Positions 9,671-18,253 of a stretch of DNA of 64,000 nt are shown here, piece by piece (position 1 is the first letter of the stretch; every line of letters starts with the position of its first letter). Both the position numbers and the translations under genes were made by a program. Origin of the DNA: Burkholderia sp. SRS-W-2-2016 (GTDB lineage Bacteria > Pseudomonadota > Gammaproteobacteria > Burkholderiales > Burkholderiaceae); NCBI RefSeq assembly GCF_001931485.1, contig NZ_MSDV01000006.1, positions 42,789 to 106,788 on the forward strand, written 5' to 3'. The notes beneath the pieces were generated by a model. The model worked only from the letters and a program-made list of their open reading frames with translations, made no database searches and had not been told where the DNA came from.

Positions 9671-10477
9671 CTACTGCATCGCCGCGTAATACTTCGCAAC
9701 GCTATCTATTTCCTCTTCCGTCATCTGTCGCGCGACATTGCGCATCTGCTCGTTGATGTCGTTATGCCGCGCGCCGGAAGCGAACGCGCGCAGTTGCGCG
9801 GCCAGATACTCGGCCGACTGTCCGCCGAGCCACGGCGCCGCGCCCTTGCGATCGAGCTGGCCGTGACAGGCCGCGCACGGCGCGATATTGCGCGCCGGGT
9901 CGCCCTGCATCACGAGCCGCACCGCGGTCGCATCCGGCGGTGCGCCGGCACGGGTTTTCTCGGCCGCCGGCGGCCGTTCGAGCGACGCGTAATAGTTCGC
10001 CAGATCGCGCAGATCCTGATCGCTGCGGCCCGCGATGATCGCCTGCATCACCGCGCTCGGCCGCTGGCCGCTCTGGAAGTCGCGCAATTCCTTGTAGGTG
10101 ACGTCCGCATACTGGCCGGCGAGCGCGGGCGCGGTGACCTGCACGGTACCGAGCACGCCGTGGCACATCGAGCAGTGCTGGTTCGCGAGCGTCGCGCCGC
10201 GGCCGATCGAGTCGGCGGCCGCGCGCGACGAGTTCCCTGGCGGCAACACGACCACGTCGCTCGGCACGTGGCTCGTCGCGTTGCCGCTGTACCAGCTCGA
10301 CGGCACCCCGGCGGCGCCGCAAATCCGTGCCCACAAACCGAGGTCGCCGAACGCGGTGCTGGCCGACGGCAGCCACACGAAGCCGATCAGAATTGCGACG
10401 ATCGCAATCGCGACCGTGCCGCCGACGCTCCACGCGAACCACGGATTGCGCAAGCTGAACAGAGGATGTTCGTTCAT
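9671..10477 (-). CDS. Diheme cytochrome c (oxidase operon, last gene)
   Basis: A 268-residue membrane-anchored cytochrome c, the sixth and last gene of the oxidase operon. An N-terminal segment (residues ~15-38) anchors it in the inner membrane. Two CxxCH heme sites, CSMCH and CAACH, lie in two successive class I cytochrome domains; the second ends with the TEEEIDSVAKYYAAMQ helix. ATG 10477 overlaps the subunit I stop by 4 nt (ATGA), so translation is coupled. It probably passes electrons to the CuA centre of subunit II. It resembles the CcoP/cytochrome c4 type in heme spacing, but no specific name is claimed. Confidence 0.88.
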   Translation of the reverse strand: MNEHPLFSLRNPWFAWSVGGTVAIAIVAILIGFVWLPSASTAFGDLGLWARICGAAGVPSSWYSGNATSHVPSDVVVLPPGNSSRAAADSIGRGATLANQHCSMCHGVLGTVQVTAPALAGQYADVTYKELRDFQSGQRPSAVMQAIIAGRSDQDLRDLANYYASLERPPAAEKTRAGAPPDATAVRLVMQGDPARNIAPCAACHGQLDRKGAAPWLGGQSAEYLAAQLRAFASGARHNDINEQMRNVARQMTEEEIDSVAKYYAAMQ

Positions 10478-12099
10478 CGCTGCGCTCCGATGACGACCGC
10501 CGGCACCGACGTCTGCGGCAGGCTGAGCAACTGCAGGATCGGCACGCTGTAGTTGACGACCGTCAGCCCGATCATCAGCGCGACCCACAAGCCGAAGCCG
10601 TTGAGCGCGACCGGCACCCGCTCGACCGGCTGCGCGGCGCTTGCGAAGCGGAACGCCTGCGGCTGCACGACGGGCCCGAATTGCGACTTCGCGAGGATGT
10701 AGATGAAGAGGAGTCCCGACACCACGAGAATCAATCCGCCGATCGCCGAGACGCCGACCCAGAACCCTTGCCCTTCGACGCCGCTCATCGCGTAGTCGTA
10801 GTAGGCCATCCGGCGCGGCGCGCCGAGCAGGCCGACCCAATGCCACGGGATCGTCACGACCATCATGCCGACGAACCACAGCCACAGTTGCATGGGTATC
10901 AGCTTCGCCGCGACGATCGCGCGGCCGGTCAGCTGCGGCCACAGCTCATACGCAATCGCGAAGTACATGATGACGATCGCGCCGCCGAAGATCAGATGGA
11001 AGTGCCCGGTCACCCACTGCGTGTTGTGCACGGTCGAGTTCAGCTGATAGCTCATGTTGATCAGCCCGCCCGCGCCGCCGAAGCCAAGCATCACGAACGA
11101 AAACGCGACCACCAGCATCATCGGATTGCGCCACGGCAACGCGGCGATCCAGCCGAACGCGCCTTTGCCGCCGCGCAGCCGGCCGGCGATTTCGACCGAT
11201 GCGCAGATCGTGAACACGGTCAAAAGCGTCGGCACCGACACCATCCCGGTGAACACCGCGTGCACGAACTTGAAGCCGGCGCCGACCTGCGGATCGACGA
11301 ACAGATGGTGGATGCCGATCGGCATCGCGAACACGAGAAACAGGATGAACGACACGCGCGCCATCGAATCGCTGTACAGCCGTCCGCCGATCGCGCGCGG
11401 CACCAGCGTGTAGTACGCGATGTAGGCGGGGAACAGCCAGAAGTAGACGATCGCGTGCAGCGTCCACGAGAACAGCACGCGCGCGAGACCGGCGTCGATC
11501 GTATGGGCGAAGCCGAGCGCGACCGGCAGGATCTGGAACAGGATTTCGAGCGCCGCGCCGACCGCGGTCCACGCCCACAGATACGCGCCGGCCACGTTCG
11601 CGAACATCGCGAGCGGCACCGGCTTGCCGGGATTCGCGCGCTTCCAGATGCGCAGATTCACGTGCATCAGCGCGACCCAGATCCACGAGCCGACCACCAC
11701 CAGCACGACGCCGAGGTAATAGAACGGACTGCCAATCATCGGCGGATAGAACGTGTACAGCACCGACGCCTTGCCGAGCGCGACCGGCACCATCGCCATC
11801 ACCGCGCCGACCAGCAGCAGGTAGAACGCGGCCCACGCCCATTTGAGGCCGACGAGGCGCTGCGCGAGCGCGAGCTCGACGATCGCGTAGCCAAAGCCCA
11901 TCGCGACCAGCGTCGGCATCACGTAGGCCATCACCGAGCCATGCGCGGTCACCGACCGGTAGTACAGCTCAGGGTCGCCGATCCACGGCGCGAGCGGACT
12001 GCGCACCACCATCTGCCAAGCGCCGAGGCACAGCGCGATCGCGAACGTGATGAAGGCGAGCCAGAAATGCGCGAGAACGAGTCGCTTAGCGTGGAACAC
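10474..12099 (-). CDS. Heme-copper oxidase subunit I, B-family-like
   Basis: Catalytic subunit of a terminal oxidase that reduces O2 to water and conserves energy across the inner membrane. The 541-residue protein has about 13 membrane segments. Metal ligands can be read: H53 in TAHGSVMAYV (low-spin heme), H215 with Y219 in LHAIVYFW (CuB histidine and cross-linked tyrosine, H-x3-Y), H264/H265 in GIHHLFVDP (CuB), and H366/H368 in VTGHFHLIF (the two hemes). The HAIVY spacing and the TAHGSVMAYV form are closer to ba3/B-family enzymes than to mitochondrial-type aa3. It overlaps subunit II by 14 nt. No subunit III or assembly gene is in the operon. Confidence 0.92.
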   Translation of the reverse strand: MFHAKRLVLAHFWLAFITFAIALCLGAWQMVVRSPLAPWIGDPELYYRSVTAHGSVMAYVMPTLVAMGFGYAIVELALAQRLVGLKWAWAAFYLLLVGAVMAMVPVALGKASVLYTFYPPMIGSPFYYLGVVLVVVGSWIWVALMHVNLRIWKRANPGKPVPLAMFANVAGAYLWAWTAVGAALEILFQILPVALGFAHTIDAGLARVLFSWTLHAIVYFWLFPAYIAYYTLVPRAIGGRLYSDSMARVSFILFLVFAMPIGIHHLFVDPQVGAGFKFVHAVFTGMVSVPTLLTVFTICASVEIAGRLRGGKGAFGWIAALPWRNPMMLVVAFSFVMLGFGGAGGLINMSYQLNSTVHNTQWVTGHFHLIFGGAIVIMYFAIAYELWPQLTGRAIVAAKLIPMQLWLWFVGMMVVTIPWHWVGLLGAPRRMAYYDYAMSGVEGQGFWVGVSAIGGLILVVSGLLFIYILAKSQFGPVVQPQAFRFASAAQPVERVPVALNGFGLWVALMIGLTVVNYSVPILQLLSLPQTSVPAVVIGAQR

Positions 12100-12658
12100 A
12101 GCTCAGCCTCCGTGACTGTTTGGCCTGCTCGAAGAAGGCGGCTTTATCGATCACTTTCACGTGCGCCCACATGGTCTGGTGGCCGAAGCCGCAGAACTCG
12201 TGGCACGGCATCACGTGCTCGGCGGGGCGGTCGAAGCGCGCGTTCAGCGTCGCCACGTAGCCGGGCACGACCATCGTGTTGATGTTGGTGTCGGCGATCA
12301 CGAGGCCGTGCACGACGTCCGCGCTGGTGGTGCGGATCGTGATCGGCGTGTCGGCCGGCACCAGCAGGCATTGCGGCGTGAACGAGTATTGCTGCGCGAT
12401 GAAACGCACGATCACCGAGCCGTCGGGCTGCACCGCGCTGCCCAGGTTGTCTTCGACAAATTCGCCGGACAGTTGCAGGCGCGCCGGATCGATCGTCTCG
12501 ACCCGCGAGGGCGGCATCATCGCCCAATGCACGCCGGAAAACACGATGATCGCGAGCATCAGCACGATCAGCGCGCTCGCATAGATGGCCCAGCGCCGCT
12601 CGGCGCGCAGCGCGACCGCGTGGCCGCTGTCCGGATGATGATTCGGGTCGGTCGACAT
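12086..12658 (-). CDS. Heme-copper oxidase subunit II (CuA)
   Basis: Electron-entry subunit of the oxidase. The 190-residue protein has a single membrane anchor (residues ~24-46) and a periplasmic cupredoxin domain. The CuA ligands are all present: H117 in VVHGL, then C152, E154, C156, H160 and M163 in MPCHEFCGFGHQTMW. A single transmembrane segment rather than two is typical of the ba3/B-family. It starts 2 nt after the stop of the upstream 58-residue membrane protein and overlaps subunit I by 14 nt. Confidence 0.93.
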   Translation of the reverse strand: MSTDPNHHPDSGHAVALRAERRWAIYASALIVLMLAIIVFSGVHWAMMPPSRVETIDPARLQLSGEFVEDNLGSAVQPDGSVIVRFIAQQYSFTPQCLLVPADTPITIRTTSADVVHGLVIADTNINTMVVPGYVATLNARFDRPAEHVMPCHEFCGFGHQTMWAHVKVIDKAAFFEQAKQSRRLSCVPR

Positions 12659-12660
12659 GG

Positions 12661-12837
12661 TCAGTGGATGATCCCGCGCGGCAAAAACGCGAAAAAGTAG
12701 AACGCGAACCAGATCGCCATCACGATCACGGTGGCGACGCCGGCCAGCGCGATTGCGCCGCCCGGGCCGGCCCGCACCACGCGTTCGACTTCGTCGTCGG
12801 TCGGCGGGGCGGCGCTGTGCGGGTCGTTCGCTTCCAT
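12661..12837 (-). CDS. Small single-span membrane protein, candidate oxidase subunit IIa
   Basis: A 58-residue protein between the triheme cytochrome and subunit II. An acidic soluble N-terminus (MEANDPHSAAPPTDDEVERV) is followed by one hydrophobic span (residues ~28-50) ending FLPRGIIH. TGGAGAA stands about 9 nt before the ATG, and the stop is 2 nt before subunit II. Thermus ba3 oxidase has a comparable one-helix subunit IIa beside CuA, so a structural oxidase subunit is the best guess from position and size. No sequence motif proves it. Confidence 0.7.
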   Translation of the reverse strand: MEANDPHSAAPPTDDEVERVVRAGPGGAIALAGVATVIVMAIWFAFYFFAFLPRGIIH

Positions 12838-12911
12838 CTCGATGGTTCTCCAGTACGGCGCTTCAGAGAGTGCTTCGGCGCTGCGCGTCGCCGCGTACGT
12901 CACTGCGCGCG

Positions 12912-14246
12912 TCAGTGCAGCGGCGCCTTGCGCAACTCGTTGACCTCGCGAGCCGTCACCGGCTGGCCGTGATTGCCCCACGCGGTGCGGATGAAGGTGA
13001 CCACCGCGGCCGCCTCCTCGTCGTTCAGTTCCTGGGCGAACGGCGGCATCCCGTACGGATGCGGATTGCGCTTGGTGGCCGGCGGAAAGCCGCCGTTCAG
13101 CACGATCCGGATCGGGTTGACCGCCGAGTCCATTTCGATCGACTGGTTGGCCGCGAGCGGCGGGTAGTGCGGCAGCTCGCCCTCGCCGTTCTCGCCGTGG
13201 CAGATCGCGCATTTGTCCGCGTAGATCTGCTTGCCGAGCGCGAACACCTTCGGGTCCGGCGTCGCGCTCGGGCCGGTCTTGCGGCCGCGCACGTCGGGCA
13301 GCGATTTCAGATAGACGGCCATCGCGCGGACGTCTTCGTCGGTCAGGTACTGCAGGCTGTGATAGGTGACTTCGGCCATCGGTCCGTAGACCGCGCCGCG
13401 CTTGGACACACCGGCCTGCAACAGATCGACGATGTCTTCGATGGTCCAGTCGCCGAGGCCGCCGTCCCGGTCCGAAGTCAGCGACGGCGCGTACCAGTTC
13501 TGCACCGGAATCAGCCCGCCGGCGAACTGCTCGCTTGGCGACGAGCCGCCGAGCATGTTGATGCGCGTGTGGCACATCGTGCAGTGCCCGAGCCCCTGGA
13601 CCAGATACGCGCCGCGATTCCATTCGACCGACTGGGCCGGATCGGGCTTGAACTCGCCCTCGCGGAAATACAGCGCGCGCCAGCCGTACAGCAGTTCGCG
13701 CTTGTTGTACGGGAAGCGCAGCGTGTGCTTGCGGTTCGGCTGCCGCACCGGCTCGATGCTCCTGAGGAACGCGAAGATCGCATTGGAGTCCTCGCGCGTG
13801 ACCTTGGTGTACTGCGCGATCGGCATCGCCGGATAGAGCGGCGAGCCGTCTGGCCGCAGGCCGGTGCGCAGCATCTTGAAGAACGCTTCCTCGCTCCACG
13901 TGCCGATCCCGTACTGCGGGTCCGGCGTGATGTTCGGCGAAAAGAGCGTGCCGAACGGCGTTTCCATCGCGAGGCCGCCGGCGAACAGCCGGCCGCGCGG
14001 CGCGGTGTGACAGGCGATGCAGTCGCCGGCGCGAGCCAGATATTCGCCGCGTTTGACGATGTCGGGACGATTGTCGGGCGCGGTTGCCGCTTTGGTGCTT
14101 TCCGAGGGCTGGGTCGCGGTGGCCGCCTGCGCGCTGTTGAACAGCGACGCGTGCAGCAGTTGCGCGAGCACCAGCACGCCGGCGGCGACGAGGCTGACGG
14201 TGCGTGCCGGGCGCGGCAGGCCAGCTAGGCGAAGAGTCGGCTTCAT
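12912..14246 (-). CDS. Triheme cytochrome c (alcohol dehydrogenase cytochrome-subunit type)
   Basis: A 444-residue exported cytochrome with three CxxCH sites: CIACH after the signal segment, CTMCH in the middle and CAICH near the C-terminus. The layout (GEYLARAGDCIACHTAPRG, then RGAYLVQGLGHCTMCH) is that of membrane-bound alcohol or gluconate dehydrogenase cytochrome subunits. These feed electrons from a periplasmic dehydrogenase to quinone or an oxidase. No dehydrogenase gene is here, so it more likely links a soluble donor to the oxidase. The N-terminal hydrophobic segment (residues ~18-40) is a signal or anchor. It starts at ATG 14246, overlapping the previous stop by 4 nt. Confidence 0.88.
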   Translation of the reverse strand: MKPTLRLAGLPRPARTVSLVAAGVLVLAQLLHASLFNSAQAATATQPSESTKAATAPDNRPDIVKRGEYLARAGDCIACHTAPRGRLFAGGLAMETPFGTLFSPNITPDPQYGIGTWSEEAFFKMLRTGLRPDGSPLYPAMPIAQYTKVTREDSNAIFAFLRSIEPVRQPNRKHTLRFPYNKRELLYGWRALYFREGEFKPDPAQSVEWNRGAYLVQGLGHCTMCHTRINMLGGSSPSEQFAGGLIPVQNWYAPSLTSDRDGGLGDWTIEDIVDLLQAGVSKRGAVYGPMAEVTYHSLQYLTDEDVRAMAVYLKSLPDVRGRKTGPSATPDPKVFALGKQIYADKCAICHGENGEGELPHYPPLAANQSIEMDSAVNPIRIVLNGGFPPATKRNPHPYGMPPFAQELNDEEAAAVVTFIRTAWGNHGQPVTAREVNELRKAPLH

Positions 14247-14974
14247 TGCGGTTGGCTCCCGCAAGCGAGAGGCAGCCGCTGTGCGGATGCCGGTGCGGGC
14301 CGTGGATCGGCCGGGCGCGGCTGGCGCGCGAGCCAGTGCGATACCGCGGCGATGTCGTTGTCGTTCAGTTTCAGCGCGATCGTACGCATGCAGTCCGGTG
14401 CGATCGCGTGACGCGTGCCCGAGCGCCAGGTGCCCATCTGTCCGGCGATATAGCTCGCGTGCAGCCCGAGCAGCCCCGGAATGCCCGGTTGCGTGCCGGT
14501 CATGCGCTCGCCGTGGCAGGCGATGCACGCCGGGATCTTGCGCGCGGGATCGCCGTGCATCACCAGTTGCTGGCCGGCGGCGAGCAGTTTCGGCGCCACC
14601 TCGGTGTGGTCGGATTCGGGATAGGGCGGCTGCAGGTCGGCGAAATACTGGGCGATCTGGCGCAGGTAGTCGTCCGGCAGGAACGCGAGCAGATAGCCCA
14701 TCGGCGGATAGGTGCGGCCGCCGTCGCGAAACGCGATCAACTGGTTGAACAGATATTCGGCCGGCTTGCCGGCGATGCGCGGGAAGTAGTCGTTGTTCAG
14801 GCCCTGGCCCTCGACGCCGTGGCACGACGTGCACGCGCGCACGCGCTTGTCCATCTCCGGGGGCATCGTGGTGGCGGCAGCGGGCTCCGTTGCGGCGCGC
14901 GCGGCGCCGCTCCACAGCACCTGCAGCACGCACAGCACCAACAGAATCGACGATCCGATAGCTCTGCGATACAC
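14243..14974 (-). CDS. Diheme cytochrome c4-type, first gene of oxidase operon
   Basis: A 243-residue periplasmic cytochrome with a clear signal peptide (cleavage near SGAARAA, residues 22-28) and two CxxCH motifs: CTSCH at residues 48-52 and CIACH in the second domain. The two similar domains are in the style of cytochrome c4. It starts at GTG 14974 preceded by CGAGG and opens the leftward operon cytochrome - triheme cytochrome - small membrane protein - CoxII - CoxI - cytochrome. It overlaps the next gene by 4 nt. Its likely role is electron delivery to the oxidase. Confidence 0.87.
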   Translation of the reverse strand: MYRRAIGSSILLVLCVLQVLWSGAARAATEPAAATTMPPEMDKRVRACTSCHGVEGQGLNNDYFPRIAGKPAEYLFNQLIAFRDGGRTYPPMGYLLAFLPDDYLRQIAQYFADLQPPYPESDHTEVAPKLLAAGQQLVMHGDPARKIPACIACHGERMTGTQPGIPGLLGLHASYIAGQMGTWRSGTRHAIAPDCMRTIALKLNDNDIAAVSHWLARQPRPADPRPAPASAQRLPLACGSQPQ

Positions 14975-15650
14975 ACCGGGCCTCGTGGGGAACGTTCTTC
15001 TCGATCGATTAATGCTTCATGCGCGAATGCCGATTGCGTGACGATTGAGCAAACGGCGCATGAAGGTCTGCCAGCTTTGCTTTATTGCACCTGCGCTTGC
15101 ATCTGCGCTTGTATCTGCGCCTGTATCTGCGTTTGCAACTGCATTAACGGCGAATCGAAACGGACTTGTTCGGGACGGCGAAGTACTGATGCGACGGTAA
15201 TGCGTTTGTCCGGCCAAAAACCTGATCTGCGACAACGTTCCGTGCTGAATGCGCCAAGGGGACGGCGACTTTCGGGCTGCAACGGCGACGCATGAGAGGC
15301 GCGAATGCGTGGCAGCGAGTAGCAGGGTGCAGCAATTCAACGGACGCGTCAATAGAGTTTAGGGCGGAAACAGACGCTCCGCTAATTGCACGTCGTCATA
15401 GACGAAAACTAAAGAGCATGGGTTTTTGTTATGGCCGACGTTATCGGCAATGCCCGATATAAGCGCATGACATCGAGACGTCACGCGAATGTAATTGTTT
15501 AATGCGTTTCAATGAGTTTCATTCGCACGCGAATCGGCGCGGGATTGACGCCGTATTCGCGTTTCATTGATTCGCGGATTGCCGCTCATTGCACCTGACT
15601 GCCACCTCATTGCCCGCGTATTGCGGATTTCGCGCGGCGCGCATGGCGCG
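14975..15650. other. 676-bp gap between oxidase operon and LysR gene
   Basis: No coding region is supported. The gap should hold the promoter of the leftward oxidase operon, but no convincing -35/-10 pair or TTGAT-N4-ATCAA (FNR/ANR) site was found. It contains a 12-bp tandem repeat at 15091-15144. The stretch 15360-15600 is less G+C-rich and rich in TTCAT/CATTG words without an ordered pattern. Confidence 0.5.
15091..15144. repeat. 12-bp tandem repeat, about 4.5 copies
   Basis: Units CTGCGCTTGCAT (15091), CTGCGCTTGTAT (15103), CTGCGCCTGTAT (15115), CTGCGTTTGCAA (15127) and a partial CTGCAT (15139). It lies about 120 bp upstream of the oxidase operon start. Confidence 0.85.
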
Positions 15651-16568
15651 TTACGCGAACAGCCGCCGCAACGCTTCACGTGCATTGCCGACCAGTTCGC
15701 TTTCGCCGGCGCGCGCCGGCAGCAGATGAAATTCCAGCGCCGGCAGCGCGGGCAAACCGATGTTGGCCGCGCACGCGACCACGCCGCCGCCGAGCGACGA
15801 CTCGTTCAGACAGGAAATGCCGAGCCCCGCTTTCAACGCGAGCTGCAAACCCGCGACGCCCGACGCCGAATGCGACACCACGTACGCGACCTTGTGTTCG
15901 TCGAGCAGCCTGACGACGAAGCGCTGCAACAGGCAGGTGGCCGGCAGCAGCACCAGTTGATAGGGCGCGGCGGGGCGCGGATCGGCATCGGCGGCGCTGG
16001 CCCACAGCAGCTTTTCGCGCCGCACCGCGGTGCCGGCGGTGCTGGCGGCGCGGCTGCCGGTTGCCGCCTGGCTGCCGGCTGTGGCGCGCGCGCCGCCCGG
16101 GCCGCTGACGAGGCGCGCCGACAGACCGATGTCGAACGACGCGTGATCCTGCGCGCCGCTGTCGATCACCGTGCTCGGCAGCACGGTCACGTGCAGCTTC
16201 AGTCGCGGATGCTGCTCCGAGAAGGTCTTCAGGATTCGCGCGATGTCGTGCGGGCGGTAGTAGTCGGTGATCGCGATGCGCAACTCGCCGTCGAGCGAGC
16301 GGCCTTGCAGGTCGTCGAACGCCGCTTCGCTCATCGCGAGAATACGGCGCGCGTGTTCGAGCAGACGCGCGCCGGCCGGCGTCGTGCTGACGCCCTGACG
16401 GCCGCGCACGAACAGCGGCTGGCCGGCGCGCTCCTCGAGTTTCTTCAACTGCTCGCTGACCGACGACTGCGACAGGAACACCCGCTCGGCGCCCGCCGAC
16501 ACGCTGCCCGAGTCGGCGACCGCGACGAAGGTGCGCAGCTGGGTAAAGTCAAAACCGCGTTGGCTCAT
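15651..16568 (-). CDS. LysR-family transcriptional regulator
   Basis: A 305-residue regulator with an N-terminal winged helix-turn-helix (FDFTQLRTFVAVADSGSVSA, then SQSSVSEQLKKLEERAGQPL) and a C-terminal periplasmic-binding-like effector domain. A low-complexity Ala/Ser/Thr/Gly stretch (residues ~156-185) interrupts the effector domain. It is divergent from the MFS permease at 16664, the classic arrangement for a LysR protein controlling its neighbour. The 95-bp space between them contains two short palindromes. The inducer is unknown. Confidence 0.92.
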   Translation of the reverse strand: MSQRGFDFTQLRTFVAVADSGSVSAGAERVFLSQSSVSEQLKKLEERAGQPLFVRGRQGVSTTPAGARLLEHARRILAMSEAAFDDLQGRSLDGELRIAITDYYRPHDIARILKTFSEQHPRLKLHVTVLPSTVIDSGAQDHASFDIGLSARLVSGPGGARATAGSQAATGSRAASTAGTAVRREKLLWASAADADPRPAAPYQLVLLPATCLLQRFVVRLLDEHKVAYVVSHSASGVAGLQLALKAGLGISCLNESSLGGGVVACAANIGLPALPALEFHLLPARAGESELVGNAREALRRLFA

Positions 16569-16571
16569 GAT

Positions 16572-16621
16572 TCGGATATTCCGATATGTTCGATCTGAAT
16601 TTCCGGCTTTTCCGATGGAAA
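16572..16621. promoter_or_regulatory. Candidate LysR operator sites
   Basis: Two short palindromes lie between the divergent LysR and MFS genes: TCGGATATTCCGA (16572-16584, one central mismatch) and TTTCC-GAT-GGAAA (16609-16621). LysR proteins usually bind two or more such dyads in the shared promoter. The assignment rests on position and symmetry only. Confidence 0.4.
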
Positions 16622-16663
16622 GCCCAGCCGTAGCATACCTCCGAATTACTTGCGGAGGGTGTA

Positions 16664-18076
16664 ATGAACAAGCTGTTATCGACGGCGCCGGGCGGTTCCC
16701 GCGAATTTGGCGCGCAGCATCGGTGGAAAGTGCTCGGCGTGGGCTTTGCCGCGAATGCGAGCTTTTCGGCGGCGTTTTCGGGCATCCCGACCACCGCGGT
16801 GTTTTTGCGCTCGGGCTATCACCTCGGCAACCATGAGCTCGGTCTGGTGCTCGGCATGCTGGGCCTGGGCATTGCGGTCAGCGAACTGCCGTGGGGGCTG
16901 CTGACCGACCGCTGGGGGGATCGCCGGGTGTTGCTGCTGGGCTTGCTGTCGACGGCCGCGGCGCTCGCCGGTCTCGCGTTGTTCGTGTCGCCCGGTCCCG
17001 GTTATGTGCCGGGCATGAGCATGCTGGCGCTCGGGCTGCTGCTGGTCGGCCTGCTCGGCGGCAGCGTCAATGGCTCGAGCGGCCGCGCGGTGATGGCGTG
17101 GTTTCGCGAGGGCGAACGCGGCCTCGCGATGAGCATCCGCCAGACCGCGGTGCCGGCGGGCGGCGGCCTCGGCGCGCTGGTGCTGCCGCTGCTCGCGTCG
17201 CGCTACGGTTTTGTCAGCGCCTATGCGGTGCTGGCGGTGGCCTGCGCGGTGACCGCGTGGTTTGCGTGGCGTTGGCTGCACGAGCCCGCGCCCGCGGATG
17301 ACGCGGCGGTGGACGGTTCGAAGGAGACGCGTGGCCTGAATGCGGTGCAAGGCTCAGCGGCGGCACATGGCCCGAACGCGGCACACATTGCGAAGCCGGC
17401 GCACGGCGCGCAGCGGCCGGCTAGCGCAGCGCCGGCGAGTGCCGCTGCGGCCCCATCCAGCACCGCGTCGCCGCTGCGCGAACTGTCGATCTGGCGCGTC
17501 GCGCTCGGCGCCGGCGCGTTGTGCGTGCCGCAGATCGCCGTGATCACGTTCGGCACCGTGTTCCTGCACGACTTCGGCCGTGCCGGCGTGTTCGCGATCA
17601 GCGCGACGATGGCCGCGGTGCAGACCGGCGCCGCGGTCGCGCGGGTCTGGAGCGGTGCATGGACCGACCGGCGCGGCAATCGTCGCGCGTATATGCGGGC
17701 GTGCAGTCTGCTGACCGCGCTGCTGTTCGCACTGCTCGCGCTGGCGACCGGTCTCGCCGGCCTGCATCACGGCGTGAGCGTCGTGCCGTTCGCGCTGCTG
17801 CTCGTGCTCGGCGGCGTCAGCGCGTCGGCATGGCACGGCGTCGCGTACACGGAACTCGCGACGATCGCCGGCACCCGTCGCGCGGGCACCGCGCTCGCGA
17901 TGGGCAATACCTGCGTGTTTCTCACGCTGTTCGTGACGCCGCTCGCGATTCCGGCGTTGCTGTCGGTGGGGGCGTGGCCGCTGGTGTGGGCGATCGCGAG
18001 CGCCTGTGCGTTGCTCGCGTGGCCGGTGTTGCCGGCCGCGGCGGCGGCACGCGCGATGCGGGCCGCGCGGGTCTGA
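16664..18076 (+). CDS. MFS permease, cyanate/nitrate-permease-like group
   Basis: A 470-residue inner-membrane transporter with two blocks of six hydrophobic spans. The first block has GLLTDRWGDRRVLLLG, the A-motif after TM2. The loop between TM6 and TM7 (residues ~208-270) is enlarged and Ala/Pro/Ser-rich, unlike most of the family. GGAGGG precedes the ATG at 7-nt spacing. It is divergent from the LysR gene, which probably regulates it. The substrate is not evident. Confidence 0.88.
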   Translation: MNKLLSTAPGGSREFGAQHRWKVLGVGFAANASFSAAFSGIPTTAVFLRSGYHLGNHELGLVLGMLGLGIAVSELPWGLLTDRWGDRRVLLLGLLSTAAALAGLALFVSPGPGYVPGMSMLALGLLLVGLLGGSVNGSSGRAVMAWFREGERGLAMSIRQTAVPAGGGLGALVLPLLASRYGFVSAYAVLAVACAVTAWFAWRWLHEPAPADDAAVDGSKETRGLNAVQGSAAAHGPNAAHIAKPAHGAQRPASAAPASAAAAPSSTASPLRELSIWRVALGAGALCVPQIAVITFGTVFLHDFGRAGVFAISATMAAVQTGAAVARVWSGAWTDRRGNRRAYMRACSLLTALLFALLALATGLAGLHHGVSVVPFALLLVLGGVSASAWHGVAYTELATIAGTRRAGTALAMGNTCVFLTLFVTPLAIPALLSVGAWPLVWAIASACALLAWPVLPAAAAARAMRAARV

Positions 18077-18080
18077 AAGG

Positions 18081-18160
18081 GCGAACGCCGAACGCCGAAC
18101 GCCGAAGGGCGAAGGGCGAAGGGCGAAGGGCGAAGGGCGAAGGGCGAAGGGCGAAGGGCG
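18081..18160. repeat. 7-bp tandem repeat, 11 copies
   Basis: GCGAACG / CCGAACG units at 18081-18101 pass through CCGAAGG into seven exact GCGAAGG units at 18109-18157. It begins 4 bp after the MFS stop codon. It is a simple-sequence tract and prone to length change. Confidence 0.9.
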
Positions 18161-18239
18161 GGCCGGCGGCGAGCGCCACCGGCCGCCCGCCGCCCGCCGA
18201 TTGGCAGCCCTACGCAATTAACAGTTGTTTGCAGCGACA

Positions 18240-18253
18240 TAGGATCGTTCCGA
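18240..18253 (+). promoter_or_regulatory. RcsB-box-like site upstream of response regulator 1
   Basis: TAGGA-TCGT-TCCGA, followed by TTGCC: an inverted repeat with one mismatch, 136 bp before the regulator start. It is nearly identical to the site at 19951. The half-site spacing equals that of the enterobacterial RcsAB box (TAAGAATATTCCTA). Confidence 0.5.

Noticed and set aside
14975..15060. FNR/ANR box for the oxidase operon
   Set aside because: Only partial TTGAG/ATCAA-like words; no TTGAT-N4-ATCAA.
15017..15352. Minus-strand frame covering the 12-bp repeat
   Set aside because: The frame is open because of the period-12 repeat; no ribosome site and no domain.
18081..18160. CRISPR-like array
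   Set aside because: Units are 7 bp and contiguous, with no spacers.
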